A DNA stretch of 13,412 nucleotides from CAVSUR01 sp052143655 (GCA_052143655.1 JBKQSL010000311.1:1-13412), one strand, 5' to 3'; counted from the first letter of the stretch, positions 6,067 through 12,528 are shown. Numbers and translations: made by a program. The notes: generated by a model from the letters alone, not told the origin.

Positions 6067-6543
6067 ATGCCGCCCCGACGAACCGATCCCGCGCGGCTGC
6101 TCGCCGCGGTCAACGAGCAGCGGGCCGCGCTTGGCAGCGCGCCCTGGACCGGTCCTGATTCGCCGGCCGCGCTCGGCGCCGCCTGTGTCAGCGTCGTGCA
6201 GGCGGCCCTCGCCGCTGCAGCCGTCCCGCAGCGCGCGGCGCTGCGCGCGGCCGTGTCCTACCTGCTCGACCTGCTGGCGCAGCAGGCACCGGGCCGTGCG
6301 GTAGAGGTCCGGGTGCCGCCATTCGCCGCGGTGCAGTGCGTGCCGGGCCCCCGGCACACCCGGGGTACTCCGCCGAACGTGGCCGAGACCGATCCGGTTA
6401 CCTGGATCCGGCTGGCCACCGGCGCGATGACCTGGGCCGAAGCGGTGGACAGCGGGGCGATGCGGGCCAGCGGCCCGCGGGCTGACCTGTCCGGCTGCCT
6501 GCCGCTGGCCGGCTATGGCAGGCCATCGGCCGCAGGTCACTAG
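6067..6543 (+). CDS. Sterol carrier family protein
   Basis: The 158-residue protein belongs to the actinobacterial sterol-carrier family that commonly sits just before purF. Recognisable parts are ARLLAAVNEQ near the N-terminus, LRAAVSYLLDLLAQQAPGRAVEVRVPPFAAVQC (59-91), the block GPRHTRGTPPNVAETDPVTWIRLATG (94-119), and a C-terminal ASGPRADLSGCLPL. Family members carry an SCP2-like lipid-binding fold, and some are joined to a mycothiol-dependent isomerase domain; that extra domain is absent here. The biochemical role and any link to purines are unknown. I chose ATG 6067 over an upstream in-frame ATG (6037) because it sits 7 bases after a TAGCGT box and starts the conserved sequence. Its stop codon lies inside a 15-bp repeat that recurs at the purF promoter. 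Confidence 0.8.
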   Translation: MPPRRTDPARLLAAVNEQRAALGSAPWTGPDSPAALGAACVSVVQAALAAAAVPQRAALRAAVSYLLDLLAQQAPGRAVEVRVPPFAAVQCVPGPRHTRGTPPNVAETDPVTWIRLATGAMTWAEAVDSGAMRASGPRADLSGCLPLAGYGRPSAAGH

Positions 6544-6568
6544 GCCGGCAGCTGCCGCAGGTCACTAG
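6529..6568 (+). repeat. 15-bp direct repeat spanning a stop codon and the purF -10 box
   Basis: GCCGCAGGTCACTAG occurs at 6529-6543 and again at 6554-6568, a 25-bp period. The first copy ends in the TAG stop of the sterol carrier gene. The second supplies the TAG that begins the purF -10 box TAGACT. It may be a local duplication or a repeated regulatory site. Confidence 0.7.
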
Positions 6569-6571
6569 ACT
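6566..6571 (+). promoter_or_regulatory. -10 box for leaderless purF
   Basis: TAGACT, a good match to the TAnnnT consensus, lies 6 bases before the purF GTG (6578), and there is no Shine-Dalgarno sequence. A transcript starting at the GTG would be leaderless and would carry purF and purM. Confidence 0.6.
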
Positions 6572-6577
6572 GAACAA

Positions 6578-8227
6578 GTGATCAAGCCCGATGGCCGCCT
6601 GAGCGAGGATCTGGATCCAGCCGACCGGCCGCCACGGGATGCGTGCGGCGTGTTCGGCGCCTGGGCACCCGGCGAGGACGTCGCCAAGCTCGCCTACTTC
6701 GGCCTGTACGCGCTCCAGCACCGCGGGCAGGAGTCAGCCGGCATCGCGGTCAGCGACGGGTCGCGGATCGTCGTCTACAAGGACATGGGCCTGGTGGCCC
6801 AGGTCTTCGACGAGTCCGTGCTCAACACGCTGCGCGGCCACCTCGCGGTCGGGCACTGCCGGTACTCGACCAGCGGGGCGTCGGTCTGGGAGAACGCGCA
6901 GCCGACCTTCCGGGCCACGCCGGCGGGCAGTGTCGCACTCGGCCATAACGGCAACCTGATCAACACGCTGGAGCTGGCCGCGCTGGTGGGCTCGCAGCCG
7001 GGACTGCCCGGCGCTGCCGGCCTGGCCACCTCGGACACTGACGTGCTGACCGCGCTGTTCGCGGCGCCGGTCGCGCAGCCCGCGCTGCCGGGCATCCTGG
7101 CCAGTGTCGGGGAGAGCCCGCCGGCCGGGCCAGGACCGGGCCGCCGGGCCGGCGGCGGGCCCGTCCCCGGCCAGGCCGGGCCAGCCGGGCCCGGCGGCGG
7201 CGACCGTGGCGCGGCCGAGCGCCCCGTGGCGGTGCAGGACGGCCCGGAGCGGCCGGCCGGGATCGAGGACGCGGCGCTGGCGGCCCTGCCGCTGGTCCAG
7301 GGGGCTTTCTCGCTGGTCTTCATGGATGAGCGGACCCTGTATGCGGCCCGCGACCCGCACGGGTTCCGGCCGCTGGTGCTCGGTCGGCTGTCCGGCGGCT
7401 GGGTGGTCGCCAGCGAGACTGCGGCGCTGGACATCGTCGGCGCCGTCTTCGTCCGCGAGATCGAGCCGGGCGAGATGGTCTCGATCGATGAGCGGGGGGT
7501 ACGCTCGCACGTCTTTGCCCGGCCGCAGCCGCGCGGCTGCCTATTCGAGTACGTCTACCTCGCCCGTCCCGACATGTCGATCGCCGGCCGCAGCGTGCAG
7601 GCCGCCCGGGTGGAGGTGGGCCGCCGGCTGGCCGCCGAGCACCCGGCTGCCGCCGACCTGGTCATCCCGGTCCCCGAGTCCGGCACCCCGGCCGCCATCG
7701 GCTACGCGCAGGCCAGCGGCATCCCCTACGGGCAGGGCCTGGTCAAGAACTCTTACGTGGGCCGGACGTTCATCCAGCCGAGCCAGACGATCCGCCAGCG
7801 CGGCATCCGGCTCAAGCTCAACCCGCTGCGGGACGTGATCGGCGGCCAGCGGGTGGTGGTGGTGGACGACTCGATCGTCCGCGGCAACACCCAGCAGGCC
7901 ATCGTGGCGATGCTGCGGGAAGCCGGCGCCGCGGAGGTGCACGTGCGGATCTCCAGCCCGCCGGTGGCGTGGCCGTGCTTCTTCGGGATCGACTTCGCCA
8001 CCCGGGCCGAGCTGATCGCCGGCAGCCTGGACGCCGAGGAGATCCGCCAGGCCATCGGTGCTGACAGCCTGGGCTTCATCTCGCTGGAGGGCCTGACCGA
8101 GGCCACCACCGTGCCGGCCGGGCGACTGTGCCGGGCGTGCTTCGACGGCAATTACCCGATCCCGGTGCCGCTGGCCGAGCGGGGCAAGCACGTCCGGGAG
8201 ACGGCCGCGGCCGTCGGGCGGCCGTGA
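6578..8227 (+). CDS. purF: Amidophosphoribosyltransferase PurF
   Basis: PurF makes 5-phosphoribosylamine from PRPP and glutamine, the first committed step of purine synthesis. The 549-residue protein has a 22-residue propeptide ending at RPPRDA, with Cys23 as the N-terminal nucleophile (ACGVFG). YALQHRGQESAGIAV (44-58) and GHNGNLIN follow in the glutaminase domain. The phosphoribosyltransferase domain has the PRPP loop VVVVDDSIVRGNT (426-438). Cysteines at 321 (CLFEYVY), 467 (CFFGID), 518 and 521 (CRAC) match the [4Fe-4S] ligands of the Bacillus-type enzyme. Residues about 178-229 form a Pro/Gly-rich insert that makes it longer than the usual 500 or so. GTG 6578 is chosen from the leaderless promoter spacing. 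Its TGA overlaps the purM GTG. Confidence 0.97.
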   Translation: MIKPDGRLSEDLDPADRPPRDACGVFGAWAPGEDVAKLAYFGLYALQHRGQESAGIAVSDGSRIVVYKDMGLVAQVFDESVLNTLRGHLAVGHCRYSTSGASVWENAQPTFRATPAGSVALGHNGNLINTLELAALVGSQPGLPGAAGLATSDTDVLTALFAAPVAQPALPGILASVGESPPAGPGPGRRAGGGPVPGQAGPAGPGGGDRGAAERPVAVQDGPERPAGIEDAALAALPLVQGAFSLVFMDERTLYAARDPHGFRPLVLGRLSGGWVVASETAALDIVGAVFVREIEPGEMVSIDERGVRSHVFARPQPRGCLFEYVYLARPDMSIAGRSVQAARVEVGRRLAAEHPAAADLVIPVPESGTPAAIGYAQASGIPYGQGLVKNSYVGRTFIQPSQTIRQRGIRLKLNPLRDVIGGQRVVVVDDSIVRGNTQQAIVAMLREAGAAEVHVRISSPPVAWPCFFGIDFATRAELIAGSLDAEEIRQAIGADSLGFISLEGLTEATTVPAGRLCRACFDGNYPIPVPLAERGKHVRETAAAVGRP

Positions 8228-9321
8228 GCCGGGGCTCCGGCGGCGCCGGCCGCCCCGCGCCGGCCGCGCCGCAGGGCCCGAGCTACGCCGCCGCGGGGGT
8301 CGACATCGCGGCGGGCGAGCGCGCCGTGGATCTCATCCGCGACGCCGTGGCCCGGGCCGGCAGGCCGGAGGTCGTCGGCGGCATCGGCGGGTTCGCCGGC
8401 CTGTTCGACGCGTCCCGGCTGCGCGGCTACCAGCGGCCGCTGCTGGCCACCTCCACCGACGGGGTCGGCACCAAGGTGGCGATCGCCCAGCGACTGGGCA
8501 GCTACGCGACCATCGGCCGGGACCTGGTCGGGATGGTCGTCGACGACCTGGTCGTATGCGGGGCGGAACCGCTGTTCATGACCGACTACATCGTCTGCGG
8601 CCGGCTGGTGCCCGAGCGGGTCGCCGCAATCGTGGCCGGCATCGCGGACGGGTGCGTGCTGGCCGGCTGTGCGCTGGTCGGCGGCGAGACCGCCGAGCAC
8701 CCCGGCCACTTCGCCCCCGACGACTTCGACCTGGCGGGCGCGGCCACCGGCGTGGTGGAGGCCGGGTCGCTGCTCGGCCCCGGGCGAGTCCGGCCGGGCG
8801 ACGCCGTTATCGCGCTGGCCTCGTCGGGGCTGCATTCCAACGGCTACTCGCTGGTCCGGCAGATCGTGGACAGCCCGGCTGCGGGCCTGACCCTGGATGG
8901 CGAGCCGCCTGGGCTGGGCCGCCCGCTGGGAGCCGAGCTGCTCGAGCCCACCCGCATCTACGCCCGGGACTGCCTGGCCCTGGCGGCAGGCGGCGACGTG
9001 CACGCGTTCGCGCACGTGACCGGAGGCGGGCTGGCGGCCAACCTGGCCCGGGTGCTGCCCCCGGATGCCGGGGCCCGGCTGGACCGGGGCAGCTGGACTC
9101 CGCCGCCGGTGTTCGGCCTGCTGGCCGCCCGCGGCGGCGTCGGGCGGGATGAGATGGAGCGGGTCTTCAACATGGGCGTCGGGATGGCAGCCGTGGTCGC
9201 TGCCGACGCCGCGGACCGGGCGCTGCGGCTGCTGGCCAGCCGGGGGGTGCCCGCCTGGGCGGCCGGCGAGATCACGCCGGGCTCAGGCACGGCAGAACTG
9301 CACGGGAAGCATCCCGTCTGA
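8224..9321 (+). CDS. purM: Phosphoribosylformylglycinamidine cyclo-ligase (AIR synthetase) PurM
   Basis: PurM closes the imidazole ring, turning FGAM (the PurSQL product) into AIR with ATP. The 365-residue protein shows SYAAAGVDIAAGERAVDLI (20-38), GGIGGFAGLF (52-61), the ATP-binding TSTDGVGTKVAIA (76-88), VVDDLVVCGAEPLFMTDYI, GGETAEHPGHF and a C-terminal RVFNMGVGM. Length is close to the family norm, with a short Pro/Ala-rich N-terminal extension of about 18 residues. The GTG at 8224 overlaps the purF stop (GTGA), which implies translational coupling; the preceding sequence has no clear Shine-Dalgarno motif. Hairpins at and after its 3' end fit transcript termination against the convergent DUF3073 gene. 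Confidence 0.97.
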   Translation: MSRGSGGAGRPAPAAPQGPSYAAAGVDIAAGERAVDLIRDAVARAGRPEVVGGIGGFAGLFDASRLRGYQRPLLATSTDGVGTKVAIAQRLGSYATIGRDLVGMVVDDLVVCGAEPLFMTDYIVCGRLVPERVAAIVAGIADGCVLAGCALVGGETAEHPGHFAPDDFDLAGAATGVVEAGSLLGPGRVRPGDAVIALASSGLHSNGYSLVRQIVDSPAAGLTLDGEPPGLGRPLGAELLEPTRIYARDCLALAAGGDVHAFAHVTGGGLAANLARVLPPDAGARLDRGSWTPPPVFGLLAARGGVGRDEMERVFNMGVGMAAVVAADAADRALRLLASRGVPAWAAGEITPGSGTAELHGKHPV

Positions 9322-9353
9322 CCACACGGAAATGCTCCCGGCACGGGGGAGCA
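9302..9353. terminator. Tandem hairpins at the purM / DUF3073 junction
   Basis: The first hairpin, ACGGGA/TCCCGT (9302-9307 with 9312-9317), overlaps the last purM codons. The second, TGCTCCC/GGGAGCA (9333-9339 with 9347-9353, 7-base loop), lies after the stop. Both are perfect stems between converging genes, so a two-way terminator is likely. No T-run follows. Confidence 0.6.
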
Positions 9354-9396
9354 CCCGGAGAACGTCAGGGCATCCCTGCCTGGTCCGCCTCAGCCG

Positions 9397-9642
9397 CTAG
9401 CGGTAGGCCCGGTCGTCGGCGTCGGCGTCCTCATCGAGGTCATCCTCGTCGAGGTCGTCTTCGTCTTCGTCTTCGTCCTCACCCGGATAGCCGTCCGCGT
9501 AGGCGGCGTGGTCGTCCGCGTCTGACTGGTCAGTACCGACACCAATCTCAGCCCGCAGCCGGTCAAGGTCTATGCCGCCGCCACTGTATTTGAGCTGGCG
9601 GGCTACCTTCACCTGCTTGGCCTTGGCTCGGCCGCGCCCCAT
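9397..9642 (-). CDS. DUF3073 family protein
   Basis: This 81-residue protein starts MGRGRAKAKQVKVARQLKYS, the invariant opening of the actinobacterial DUF3073 family, followed by GGGIDLDRLRAEIG. The second half is a very acidic tail of alternating Asp and Glu (about residues 53-78). A basic head with an acidic tail suggests nucleic-acid or ribosome contact, but no function is established and I do not assign one. The start ATG (9640-9642) has GAGGGGG upstream on the minus strand. It lies downstream of valine dehydrogenase on the same strand, an order shared with Streptomyces, but with its own TACGTT box and a hairpin in between. Confidence 0.9.
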   Translation of the reverse strand: MGRGRAKAKQVKVARQLKYSGGGIDLDRLRAEIGVGTDQSDADDHAAYADGYPGEDEDEDEDDLDEDDLDEDADADDRAYR

Positions 9643-9658
9643 TGGCTCGACCCCCTCG

Positions 9659-9664
9659 AACGTA
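9659..9664 (-). promoter_or_regulatory. Possible -10 box for DUF3073 gene
   Basis: On the minus strand the sequence is TACGTT, 16 bases before the ATG and upstream of the GAGGGGG ribosome binding site. CTGACC occurs twice further upstream (9673-9678 and 9686-9691), but the spacing to the box is not standard for a -35. Weak call. Confidence 0.3.
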
Positions 9665-9828
9665 CGGGACCCGGTCAGGACCCCTGGTCAGTGCGCTGCC
9701 GGCTTGGTGTTGCAGCGTGCTGATGCTTGCGGGCTTACCGCACGTCGGAACCAGCCCGCAGTCTTCCCTTCCGAAGCGCAGCGCAGCCAGATTCTTCCGT
9801 ACAGGGATAACCGTACCTGCTTTACGCG

Positions 9829-9850
9829 GCTGGCGCTTCCGGGCGCCGGC
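9829..9850 (-). terminator. Hairpin after the valine dehydrogenase gene
   Basis: GCTGGCGC (9829-9836) and GCGCCGGC (9843-9850) form an 8-bp stem with one G-U pair and a 6-base loop, starting 12 bases past the vdh stop on the minus strand. A further inverted repeat, TGCGGGC/GCCCGCA (9728-9734 with 9754-9760), lies in the same gap. No other element was seen in 9665-9862. Confidence 0.5.
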
Positions 9851-9862
9851 AGGAACTGCACC

Positions 9863-10975
9863 TCAGCTGCCCAGCCACAGTCCGCGCAGGCGGCTGATGC
9901 TGGCGATCCGGCGCTCGGCCAGCCGGTCGGCGGCCACCGCCGGCGGAACGGAATCCTCGTCGGCGAGAGCGAGGATCTTCTTCGTGGTGCCGAAGATTCC
10001 CTCCGCGCGGGCGCGAGCCCGCTCGAAGCTGAAGCCAGCCAGCTCGTCGGCGACCTGGATCACGCCGCCCGAGTTGACCACGTAATCCGGTGCGTACACG
10101 ATGCCCCGGTCGGCCAGCAGCTTCTCCACTCCCGGGTGCGCCAGCTGGTTGTTCGCCCCGCCGCAGATGATGCCGGCCCGCAGCACCGCAGCGGTGTCGT
10201 TATCGACGGCCCCGCCGAGCGCGCACGGCGAGTAGACGTCCAGCGCCTGGCCGAGCAGCGCGTCCCGGCTGGCGGCCACCCGCACTTCGGGGTGCAGCTG
10301 GCGTACCTGCTCGATCGCCCGGGCGTCCACGTCGAAGACCACGACCTCGGCGCCGTCAGAAACCAGCAGGTCAGCCAGTCGGTGGCCGACCTTGCCGACG
10401 CCCTCGATGCCCACCGTGCGGCCCGCCAGGCTGGTGCTGCCCCAGGCATGCCCGGCCGTGGCGCGCATGCCCTGGAAGACGCCGAATGCGGTGAGGACCG
10501 ATGAGTCGCCGGCCCCGCCGTTCGGCACCGTGCGGCCGGTGACATGACTGCATTCCCTGGCCACGACATCCATGTCGTCGCTGTAGGTGCCGATGTCGCA
10601 CGCGGTGATGTACCGGCCGCCGAGCGACTCGACGAACCTGCCGTAGGCGCGCAGCAGGGCCTCGGACTTGTCCGTCGCCGGGTCGCCGATGATCACGGCC
10701 TTGCCGCCGCCGTGATCCAGGCCGGCGAGCGCGTTCTTGTAGGCCATGGCACGGGACAGGTTCAGCACGTCGGCCAGGGCAGCGTCCTCGCTGCGATAGG
10801 GGTAGAACCGCGTGCCGCCGAGCGCGGGGCCCAGCGCGGTTGAGTAGATGGCGATGATCGCCCGCAGCCCGCTCGGCCGGTCCTGGCAGAAAACCACCTG
10901 CTCAGGGCCATCCCGGTCGGTGTCGCGCACATCGGCGGTCGCGGTACCTGCGGCGCTGGAGAAGACATTCGTCAC
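9863..10975 (-). CDS. vdh: Valine (branched-chain amino acid) dehydrogenase
   Basis: This NAD-dependent Glu/Leu/Phe/Val dehydrogenase deaminates valine or related amino acids to 2-oxoacids, which can feed branched-chain fatty acid and polyketide precursors. Visible signs are STALGPALGGTRFYPY (45-60), AYKNALAGLDHGGGKAVI with the two catalytic/substrate lysines (Lys80, Lys92), and the Rossmann loop GVGKVG (192-197), followed by PCALGGAVDNDT and YAPDYVVNSGGVIQV. The product is 370 residues, near the 360-370 of Streptomyces Vdh. I chose GTG at 10973-10975 (MTNVFSS...) because GGGAG sits 8 bases upstream and it matches the Streptomyces N-terminus. A GTG at 11015-11017, with GAGG upstream, would add 14 residues. 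Its position near bldC matches Streptomyces. Confidence 0.92.
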   Translation of the reverse strand: MTNVFSSAAGTATADVRDTDRDGPEQVVFCQDRPSGLRAIIAIYSTALGPALGGTRFYPYRSEDAALADVLNLSRAMAYKNALAGLDHGGGKAVIIGDPATDKSEALLRAYGRFVESLGGRYITACDIGTYSDDMDVVARECSHVTGRTVPNGGAGDSSVLTAFGVFQGMRATAGHAWGSTSLAGRTVGIEGVGKVGHRLADLLVSDGAEVVVFDVDARAIEQVRQLHPEVRVAASRDALLGQALDVYSPCALGGAVDNDTAAVLRAGIICGGANNQLAHPGVEKLLADRGIVYAPDYVVNSGGVIQVADELAGFSFERARARAEGIFGTTKKILALADEDSVPPAVAADRLAERRIASISRLRGLWLGS

Positions 10976-11028
10976 TGCGGGAACTCCCGGGGTTTCGTCC
11001 CGTGTCCCCGTCGACACGGGGTTGCCTC

Positions 11029-11034
11029 AGGTTA
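11029..11034 (-). promoter_or_regulatory. -10 box for vdh
   Basis: On the minus strand the sequence is TAACCT, fitting TAnnnT, 11 bases before the upper GTG start option (11017) and 53 before the preferred one (10975). No clear -35 is seen. Confidence 0.4.
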
Positions 11035-11040
11035 GCCGTG

Positions 11041-11580
11041 CGGCAGCGGTGTAGGAGACCGGCCATGCTGATCTGGCGCCCAGCGCTCTTCTGCAAACGG
11101 CAGCGGTATGTCACGATTGGTCATGCTGTCCTTTGTCTGCCACATGCGACCGAATCGGCCGGTTTCGGCCCGCAGCGCTGCGGGCCGCCGGGCACGGCCG
11201 CCGCACCGTGCTGGGCTGATCCGGAGCGGGGCGGGCGGCGCGGCGGCGCTGGCGGGCTGCGGAGAATTGGTGCGGAAAGCGGCCGTTAGCCGAGCATGGG
11301 GGGATTGTTCCGTCGAAAAGCGCGATTACTCGAAGTTAAGGGCGGAGCCGGGCCAGAGCCGGGGGGCTCGCCCGGTCACATTCCGGCGGCCCGGCGCGAT
11401 GCTGCCGGCGGGGGCCCGGTCGGCCCGCCGACGCCGCCGGCTATCCGCTGACTTTCCCGGCCAAGCCGGAAGACGGATCCCTATAGTCCCGCTGACCTGT
11501 GCTGATGTCATGCAGGGCCGAGCCTGCCGGAAGCCGGAAGCCGGAACCGACGGGAGGCGGAGATGACTTTTCCGAATCTG
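11041..11580. other. Intergenic region between vdh and the bldC leader, no convincing gene
   Basis: Open frames here lack normal actinobacterial codon bias and recognisable products. The clearest element is a hairpin at 11348-11375: CCGGGC and GAGCC pair with GGCTC and GCCCGG around a GGGG loop, with a two-base bulge. It is terminator-like but has no T-run. GGAAGCC repeats in tandem near 11529-11546. Other short inverted repeats are no stronger than expected in DNA this GC-rich. Confidence 0.5.
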
Positions 11581-11603
11581 CCCGTTGCGACGGTGCGTGT
11601 CGC

Positions 11604-11609
11604 TAGAAT
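11604..11609 (+). promoter_or_regulatory. -10 box upstream of bldC
   Basis: TAGAAT is the best -10 box in the window (TAnnnT with an A-rich core). It predicts a transcript start near 11616-11618, giving bldC a 5' leader of about 190 bases. TTGCGA at 11585-11590 is too close (13 bases) for a normal -35. Confidence 0.5.
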
Positions 11610-11617
11610 CACGCAGC

Positions 11618-11725
11618 GTGACAAACATCTCCGGGGCAGCAGCGGGACTCGGAACGAAAGATTTGCTCCCGGTGGTCGACTTGTTACAGGTCGTGATGGC
11701 AATATGGCCTCTGAGGGCCATATAG
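11618..11725 (+). CDS. Possible leaderless small ORF (35 aa) in the bldC leader
   Basis: A GTG 8 bases after the TAGAAT box opens 35 codons ending in TAG at 11723-11725. The peptide begins MTNISGAAAGLGTKDLLPVV and ends VVMAIWPLRAI, so its second half is hydrophobic. It contains one TTA codon (11684-11686), the rare leucine codon read by bldA tRNA in Streptomyces. About two thirds of its third positions are G or C, well below the neighbouring genes. Its last codons and stop lie in the left and right arms of a perfect hairpin. I see no known family. It may equally be untranslated leader. Confidence 0.3.
   Translation: MTNISGAAAGLGTKDLLPVVDLLQVVMAIWPLRAI
11702..11723 (+). promoter_or_regulatory. 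AT-rich perfect hairpin in bldC leader
   Basis: ATATGGCC (11702-11709) and GGCCATAT (11716-11723) are exact reverse complements around the 6-base loop TCTGAG. The arms are unusually AT-rich for this genome. It lies 87 bases before bldC and overlaps the end of the small ORF. It could be an RNA hairpin or an operator. Confidence 0.5.
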
Positions 11726-11737
11726 GACATCCAGCGC

Positions 11738-11756
11738 AGGCTCCCCGATGGAGCCT
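11738..11756 (+). promoter_or_regulatory. Second perfect hairpin in bldC leader
   Basis: AGGCTCC (11738-11744) and GGAGCCT (11750-11756) pair perfectly around a 5-base loop, 14 bases after the AT-rich hairpin and 54 before the bldC start. No T-run follows (TGAATAG), so it is not a normal terminator. Confidence 0.45.
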
Positions 11757-11810
11757 TGAATAGCACAAACGCAGGATCGCAGTACCGGTCCAGGAGGAGA
11801 GGCCGCACAT

Positions 11811-12014
11811 ATGTCCGCACGCACACCAGAGGCTGAGCCGCTGCTGACACCAGCGGAGGTTGCCACCATGTTCCGGGTAGACCCGAAGACGGTCACCAGG
11901 TGGGCCAAGGCCGGCAAGCTGACGTCCATCCGGACTCTCGGCGGTCACCGCCGGTACCGGGAGACCGAGGTCCGTGCCCTGCTGGCGGGAATCCCCCAGC
12001 AGCGCTCAGAGTAG
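11811..12014 (+). CDS. bldC: Developmental transcription factor BldC (MerR-like DNA-binding domain)
   Basis: The 67-residue protein is almost identical to Streptomyces BldC: AEPLLTPAEVATMFRVDPKT then VTRWAKAGKLTSIRTLGGHRRYRETEVRALLAG. Residues about 11-50 form the MerR-type winged helix-turn-helix; there is no effector domain. Known biology (Streptomyces): BldC delays the onset of sporulation and binds direct repeats as head-to-tail oligomers. The ATG at 11811 has AGGAGG (11791-11796) upstream. It is preceded by a structured leader of about 190 bases and followed directly by a hairpin, so it is likely a single-gene transcript. Presence of bldC suggests, but does not prove, a developing, filamentous lifestyle; non-sporulating actinobacteria also carry it. 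Confidence 0.96.
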   Translation: MSARTPEAEPLLTPAEVATMFRVDPKTVTRWAKAGKLTSIRTLGGHRRYRETEVRALLAGIPQQRSE

Positions 12015-12043
12015 GGCCCGGACGCCGGGCGCCCAGGCGCCTG
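12014..12043 (+). terminator. Hairpin after bldC
   Basis: GCCCGG (12016-12021) and CCGGGC (12025-12030) pair around a 3-base loop immediately after the TAG, with two more G-C pairs past a bulged G. The 10-bp palindrome CAGGCGCCTG (12034-12043) follows. No T-run. Confidence 0.5.
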
Positions 12044-12073
12044 CGGCCGGCATCGGAGGGAAAAAAGAATAGG

Positions 12074-12085
12074 GGGGTCGACCCC
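12074..12085. repeat. GGGGTCGACCCC palindrome, with partial second copy
   Basis: A perfect 12-bp palindrome sits just after an A6 run and within a G-run. GGGGTCGACC recurs at 12160-12169, 86 bases on. The two may be paired binding sites or arms of the RNA proposed here. Function unknown. Confidence 0.4.
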
Positions 12086-12170
12086 GGCGGCACGCACGCC
12101 GCGTAGGGGGGCGTTGTTCTGACAGGGCGCAGCATGAGCGTCGTTGCCGCGGGACAGCCGGGGTCGACCG

Positions 12171-12239
12171 GCCTCCTGATGACCGCACGGCGGCAGGAGG
12201 CGAGCGCGCGACCACGCCGGCCATCCTGGCCGGCTTTCT
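12171..12239 (+). ncRNA. Candidate small RNA 3' region ending in an intrinsic terminator
   Basis: A long stem GCCTCCTG/CAGGAGGC (12171-12178 with 12194-12201) is followed by GCCGGCC/GGCCGGC (12216-12222 with 12228-12234, loop ATCCT) and then TTTCT. This is the only T-tailed intrinsic terminator I see in the window, yet it ends no recognisable gene: bldC stops 200 bases earlier and has its own hairpin. A short non-coding transcript from somewhere after 12060 is a reasonable reading. The 5' end is not defined. It could instead be a second terminator for bldC. Confidence 0.4.
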
Positions 12240-12290
12240 GCGTTCCGGGCCGGGCTGATTGCACAGGCGTCCCAGGGGGAGCCAGGCGCC

Positions 12291-12330
12291 ACGTTAGTCA
12301 CTCCTAGTTATCTCTAGCAACTTCTCGTAA
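12291..12330 (+). repeat. Four 10-bp direct repeats in an AT-rich patch
   Basis: The units are ACGTTAGTCA, CTCCTAGTTA, TCTCTAGCAA and CTTCTCGTAA, head to tail with a period of exactly 10. The fifth, seventh and tenth bases (T, G, A) are invariant, around a core near CTAGTAA. The patch is AT-rich against a GC-rich background and lies about 200 bases before the next gene. It looks like a multi-site operator on one DNA face. Confidence 0.45.
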
Positions 12331-12364
12331 TCACCCCTGATGGCGATGGGGGTCAGGTCATACT

Positions 12365-12374
12365 TATCGCGATA
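12365..12374. promoter_or_regulatory. TATCGCGATA palindrome
   Basis: A perfect 10-bp palindrome followed directly by CCGCGG, 155 bases before the next start codon. It is a plausible dimer binding site, regulator unknown. The rest of 12240-12528 shows no gene. Confidence 0.3.
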
Positions 12375-12528
12375 CCGCGGCCCGCTGGCATCAGCCGGCG
12401 CCGTGGCAGAGCAGGCGTTCGTGCACCACCGTGCTCCGGAACCGATTTACGCCGGTGACGTACGCCACGCCCCGGGGGGCCCGCCGCCAGGCGGAAGCGG
12501 GCAGTCGGTAATGGGGGAGGAGCGCACC

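Noticed and set aside
9798..9815. AGGGATAAC flanked by GTAC, resembling part of a homing endonuclease site
   Set aside because: Too short a match and no endonuclease gene or intron nearby.
9572..10504. 310-codon plus-strand frame opposite DUF3073 and vdh
   Set aside because: Antisense to vdh, with shadow-like composition.
11108..11566. 152-codon plus-strand frame between vdh and bldC
   Set aside because: Arg-rich, no family, no clear ribosome binding site, and codon use unlike the real genes; treated as non-coding.
11563..11763. 66-codon frame with a GGGAGG site in the bldC leader
   Set aside because: Only about half of its third positions are G or C, far below the neighbours; it overlaps the promoter and both hairpins. 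The leader reading fits better, though translation is not excluded.
12291..12330. Array read as a CRISPR
   Set aside because: The 10-bp units have no spacers and there are no cas genes in the window.
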